NCBI GenBank assembly: GCA_945889565.1
Contig: CAMDBZ010000011.1
Location: forward strand, 1-17,018
Length of the DNA stretch: 17,018 nucleotides
Source: Thermoflexus hugenholtzii JAD2
Lineage (GTDB): Bacteria > Chloroflexota > Dehalococcoidia > UBA2979
Direction of reading: 5' to 3'
This document shows, piece after piece, positions 14,345-17,018 of this stretch. The position numbers were made by a program, and so were the translations under genes. Position 1 is the stretch's first letter, and each line of letters opens with the position of its first letter. A model generated the notes under the pieces. The model was given only the letters and a program-made list of their open reading frames with translations. It was not told the origin of the DNA and searched no databases.

Positions 14345-14866
14345 CTAGTCGAAGTCGTCCAGGTCGAGCCCCTTCAGGAACTCGCTGAACGGCGCGAGCT
14401 TCTCCAGCTCCTCCGCCGTCACGCCCCCCGTCGGCCCCTCCGCCGTGTCCACCGCCGACCCCGACGCGTCCAGCAGCACCCCCGCCCGGTCCAGCACCGC
14501 CTCCTCCGCGAAGATCGGCACCCCCGTGCGCACCGCCAGCGCGATCGCGTCCGAGGGCCGCGAATCCACCTCCACCGTGCGCCCGTCCTGCTCCAGGTGG
14601 ATACGCGCGAAGAACGTATCGTTCTGCAGCTCGCTGACCACGACGCGCTTCACCACGCCGCCCAGCTGCTCGATCATGGTCGTCAGCAGATCGTGGGTGA
14701 GCGGCCGCACCACGCTCACTTCCTGCAAGCGCACCGCGATCGCGTCCGCCTCGGCCGGCCCGATCCAGATCGGCAGGTAGCGATCCGCATCCTTCTCGCG
14801 CAGGATCACCACCCGCTGGTAGTTGCGCAAACTCACGCGGATGCTCTCGATACTCAGCTCGATCAC
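14345..14866 (-). CDS. Bifunctional nuclease family protein (DUF151/BFN)
   Basis: The 173 aa protein has the single BFN domain over about residues 1-135. The family signature is present: VVILREKDADRYLPIWIGPAEADAIA, RPLTHDLL, VVVSELQNDTFFARI, VDSRPSDAIALAVRTGVPIF. Plant and thermophile members degrade RNA and DNA; the cellular role in bacteria is mostly unknown. The tail (136-173) is acidic and probably disordered, ending LKGLDLDDFD. It does not carry the UVR motif seen in some homologues. The start is GTG 14866, about 14 nt from the expected transcription start of the promoter at 14887-14916, so the leader is very short and the Shine-Dalgarno is weak. The gene lies 180 bp before the atp operon. 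Confidence 0.92.
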   Translation of the reverse strand: MIELSIESIRVSLRNYQRVVILREKDADRYLPIWIGPAEADAIAVRLQEVSVVRPLTHDLLTTMIEQLGGVVKRVVVSELQNDTFFARIHLEQDGRTVEVDSRPSDAIALAVRTGVPIFAEEAVLDRAGVLLDASGSAVDTAEGPTGGVTAEELEKLAPFSEFLKGLDLDDFD

Positions 14867-14886
14867 CGCATCACGTCCATCTGTCG

Positions 14887-14916
14887 AGTGTAGGAGCGCC
14901 CGTAACAGGGCGTCAA
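14887..14916 (-). promoter_or_regulatory. Sigma70-type promoter before the bifunctional-nuclease gene
   Basis: On the minus strand TTGACG (14916-14911) is followed by an 18 bp spacer and TACACT (14892-14887). These match the -35 consensus at 5 of 6 bases and the -10 at 4 of 6. Transcription would begin near 14880, just before GTG 14866. The spacer contains the inverted repeat CGCCC / GGGCG. This is the clearest promoter in the window and may also feed the atp operon. Confidence 0.6.
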
Positions 14917-14935
14917 CGAACGCGCGCGTCCGGCA

Positions 14936-15220
14936 TCAGGGCTCCGCGCGCTCGCCCGCACCCGCATCCACGCTCGCATCGCCGAGCCCGCCATCACCGA
15001 AGAGCGCCCGCTCGATCGCCGGGTCCAGCGGCGCCCCCCGCTCCACGACGCTCGCCAGCCGCCGCCGCAGCGTCGGCCGGTCCAGCAGCACCCGCCGTCC
15101 GCACGTGCGACAGCGCAGCCCCACGTCCGCGCCCACGCGCACCACGTCCCACTCGAACCCGCCGCACGGATGCGCGCGCCGCAGGCGGACCACGTCCCCC
15201 ATCCGCGCATCCAGGACCAT
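14936..15220 (-). CDS. DUF951 family small zinc-ribbon-like protein
   Basis: The 94 aa protein carries the DUF951 pattern MGDVVRLRRAHPCGG-FEW-VVRVGADVGLRCRTCGRRV at residues 7-44. It has one Cys in HPCGG and two in CRTCG that could help bind zinc, and a basic helix RPTLRRRLASVV. The tail from about residue 57 is acidic and poorly conserved in appearance. The family is common in Firmicutes and Chloroflexota, has no established function and is usually near replication or cell-division genes. The start ATG 15220 is 8 bp after the pyrF stop, consistent with one operon murI-pyrF-DUF951. An in-frame ATG at 15202, beginning directly with MGDVV, is an alternative start. Confidence 0.85.
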   Translation of the reverse strand: MVLDARMGDVVRLRRAHPCGGFEWDVVRVGADVGLRCRTCGRRVLLDRPTLRRRLASVVERGAPLDPAIERALFGDGGLGDASVDAGAGERAEP

Positions 15221-15228
15221 CGCGCGAC

Positions 15229-16092
15229 CTACGCCCGCAGCGCCGCCGCGATCGCGTCGCGCAGCGTGCGCGCCGCAGCGCGCGCCGCCTGCGCGTAGTC
15301 CGCGCCGCGGCTCGCATACAGCACCGCGCGCGAGGCGTTCACCAGCACGCCGCCGCCGCGCGCGTCGCGCGCCGCCCGCACCGCCGCCTCCAGGTCCCCC
15401 TGCTGCGCGCCCACGCCCGGCATCAGGAACAACAGCTCCGGGCACAGCGCGCGCACCCGCGCCGCCTCCTCGGGATACGTCGCGCCGACGACCAGGCCAA
15501 CGTTGCCGCGCGTGTTCCACGCGTTCGCCAGCAACGCCACGCGCTCGTACAGCGGCCGGCCGTCCACCAGCAAGTCCTGCAGCTCACGCGAGCCGGCGTT
15601 CGAGGTGTGGCACAGCACGAAGCTGTGCCGGTCCGCATACGCGAGGTACGGCTCGACCGCGTCGCCACCCTGGTACGGGCTGATCGTGAGCGCGTCCGCG
15701 CCCAGCGTCTCGAATGCCGCACGCGCGTAGAAGCTCGCGCTGTTCGCCATGTCGCCGCGCTTCGCGTCCAGCAACATCGGCACGTCCGCCGGCGCCGCCG
15801 CGATCGTCGCGCGCAAATCCTCCCACCCCGCCGCGCCATCCACCTCGAAGAACGCCGCGTTCGGCTTGTAGCAGCACACGAGGTCCGCCGTCGCCTCGAT
15901 CACCGTGCGCAGGAACGTCGCGCGATCGACCCCCGTCGGCAGCTGCGCCGGGTCCGGGTCCAGCCCCACACACAACAACGACCCGCTCCGCGTCGCCGCC
16001 GCCTCGTACTTCGCGCGGAACCGCGAGGCCACTCCCACCGGCCCCGGCCCCGGCCCCGGCATCGACGCCGACTCAGCGCGCGGTCCCGTCAC
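15229..16092 (-). CDS. pyrF: Orotidine 5'-phosphate decarboxylase, long (type 2) form
   Basis: The 287 aa enzyme converts OMP to UMP, the last step of de novo pyrimidine synthesis. The catalytic charged network is seen as LLDAKRGDMANSA, with D109, K111 and D114. CVGLDPDPAQLP near the N-terminus, CCYKPNAAFFE, TISPYQGGDAVEPYL, CHTSNAGSRELQDL and LMPGVGAQQGD are characteristic of the longer subfamily (about 270-290 aa) found in Actinobacteria and Chloroflexota. The start is GTG 16092, supported by the GTGA overlap with the murI stop, which suggests coupled translation. Residues 12-19 are a Pro-Gly repeat, so a later start at ATG 16062 cannot be excluded. Confidence 0.95.
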   Translation of the reverse strand: MTGPRAESASMPGPGPGPVGVASRFRAKYEAAATRSGSLLCVGLDPDPAQLPTGVDRATFLRTVIEATADLVCCYKPNAAFFEVDGAAGWEDLRATIAAAPADVPMLLDAKRGDMANSASFYARAAFETLGADALTISPYQGGDAVEPYLAYADRHSFVLCHTSNAGSRELQDLLVDGRPLYERVALLANAWNTRGNVGLVVGATYPEEAARVRALCPELLFLMPGVGAQQGDLEAAVRAARDARGGGVLVNASRAVLYASRGADYAQAARAAARTLRDAIAAALRA

Positions 16093-16907
16093 GCCCGCCC
16101 CTCCCCTGCCGCCTCCGGCCGCAACACGTACAACGGCGGCAACACCGCCCCCGCCGCCTGTAACCGCCCAACCGTCGACGCGAACGCCTCCGCGTCACCC
16201 GTCGCCGCGCACTCCACCGCCACCGCAGCGCCCTCCGGCAACGCCAGCCCGTGCTCGGCGAGCTGCTGCTGCACGCGCCGCGCCACCGCCTCCGCCGCGT
16301 CCACCACGCGCACGCCCGGCCCCAGCACCCGCTCGATCGCCCCGCGCACGAAGCCGTAGTGCGTGCACCCCAGCGCCACCGCGTCGACGCCCGCCGGGAG
16401 CGCCGCCAGCTCGCGCCGCAGCAGCGCGTCGATCGCCGGCCCGGACACCGCGCCCTCCTCCACCAGGTCCGCGAGCCCCGGCAGCGCCACCGTCACCACC
16501 TCCGCCGTCCCTGCGTACGCGCGCCGCAGCCGCTCCAGCCGCTCCCCACGCGCCGTCGATGGCGTCACCAGCACCGCCACCCGCCCCCGCCCGGACTGCG
16601 CCAGCGCCGGCTTCAGCGGCGGCTCCATCCCCACCACCGGCACCGCGAACCGCTCCCGCAACGTCTCGATTGCCGCCGAGGTCGCCGTGTTGCACGCCAC
16701 CACCAGCAACGCGCAGCCCTCGTCCACCAGCCGCGCCGCCAACACCAGCGCGCGCGCCTCCACTTCGGCCGCGCTGCGCTCGCCGTACGGAAAGTACGCC
16801 GTGTCCGCGAGGTAACGGATCGGCAGCGCCGGCAGCAGCGCGTGCAGCGCCGCCACCACCGTCAGCCCACCCACCCCGGAGTCGAACACCCCGACCGTCG
16901 TCGTCAT
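16089..16907 (-). CDS. murI: Glutamate racemase
   Basis: The 272 aa cofactor-independent enzyme makes D-glutamate for peptidoglycan. Both catalytic cysteines are present: C72 in VVACNTATSAA and C181 in ALGCTHYGFV. So are the acid/base partner D9 in GVFDSGVGGLTV and the substrate loop YLADTAYFPYGERS. GMEPPLKPA is also typical. The start is ATG 16907, with GAGG 7 nt upstream; a GTG at 16922 in the same frame is less likely. Its TGA lies in the GTGA that starts pyrF, so murI and pyrF are translationally coupled. It is the first gene of a three-gene operon whose promoter would lie in 16908-17018, where I see no clear hexamers. Confidence 0.96.
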   Translation of the reverse strand: MTTTVGVFDSGVGGLTVVAALHALLPALPIRYLADTAYFPYGERSAAEVEARALVLAARLVDEGCALLVVACNTATSAAIETLRERFAVPVVGMEPPLKPALAQSGRGRVAVLVTPSTARGERLERLRRAYAGTAEVVTVALPGLADLVEEGAVSGPAIDALLRRELAALPAGVDAVALGCTHYGFVRGAIERVLGPGVRVVDAAEAVARRVQQQLAEHGLALPEGAAVAVECAATGDAEAFASTVGRLQAAGAVLPPLYVLRPEAAGEGRA

Positions 16908-16982
16908 CGCGCGCCTCGTCACTCACGGTAGCCATGCGCCCGCACCACCGGCAACCACGATCGCGCGTCCCCCCCCCGTTCG

Positions 16983-17010
16983 TCTCCCCTCGCCCCGCCC
17001 TGCGGGGAGA
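16983..17010. repeat. GC-rich intergenic inverted repeat at the right edge
   Basis: TCTCCCC (16983-16989) pairs with GGGGAGA (17004-17010), and inside the loop CCCCG (16993-16997) pairs with CGGGG (17003-17007) as an alternative stem. A run of nine C residues precedes it (16969-16977). It resembles REP-like intergenic palindromes or a terminator of a gene beyond the edge; the copy is probably cut by the window end. Confidence 0.4.
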
Positions 17011-17018
17011 GGGGCCGG

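Noticed and set aside
15221..15520. A 100-residue N-terminal extension of the DUF951 gene
   Set aside because: It lies inside pyrF in another frame and is low-complexity. The DUF951 domain starts at or just after ATG 15220.
1..17018. tRNA, rRNA, CRISPR, transposase or prophage elements
   Set aside because: I looked for cloverleaf-like segments, spaced repeats, transposase motifs and terminal repeats and found none that I could support.

Overview
This is a GC-rich bacterial window holding mostly core housekeeping genes. All but one of the genes lie on the minus strand; the exception is rex. The best guess for the source is a member of the Chloroflexota (Thermomicrobia, Tepidiformia or related lineages). 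That guess rests on the high GC content, the atp gene order, the company of a DUF951 protein and a Rex repressor, and the MurA and c-subunit types. It is an inference, not a proof. The presence of murI, murA and mreB implies a peptidoglycan wall and probably an elongated cell.

Layout, read in the direction of minus-strand transcription (right to left). (1) murI, pyrF and a small DUF951 zinc-ribbon-like gene form a tight operon at 16907-14936: murI and pyrF share a GTGA overlap, and pyrF and DUF951 are 8 bp apart. (2) A good sigma70-like promoter (14887-14916) starts a bifunctional-nuclease (DUF151) gene. (3) After a 180 bp spacer comes a complete F1Fo ATP synthase operon, atpZ/I-B-E-F-H-A-G-D-C (14164-6700). 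(4) An acyl-CoA dehydrogenase-fold gene follows atpC. It lacks the usual catalytic Glu. (5) A secreted trypsin-like protease comes next, followed by a small secreted protein that is a stand-alone copy of the protease's N-terminal domain. (6) murA and mreB come next. mreB meets the convergent rex gene at a shared CTAG, so both genes stop on the same four bases. (7) Beyond rex, across a 139 bp divergent promoter region, a formylglycine-generating-enzyme-like gene runs off the left edge.

The atp operon, murA and an MreB-family gene in this order resemble the Firmicutes arrangement (atp operon, murAA, mbl in Bacillus). The protease and stand-alone domain pair looks like an accessory insertion into this conserved neighbourhood.

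The most interesting points are several. MurA has Asp in place of the fosfomycin-target Cys. ATP synthase subunits c and b carry signal-peptide-like leaders, and subunit a has a roughly 100-residue Ala/Gly/Pro-rich insertion. Rex-box-like palindromes lie upstream of both rex and the atp operon. The protease and its free N-terminal domain form a candidate enzyme/chaperone-inhibitor pair. A six-copy pentanucleotide repeat abuts the protease's Shine-Dalgarno sequence. I found no tRNA, rRNA, CRISPR array, transposase or prophage gene. No stretch longer than 300 bp lacks a gene.
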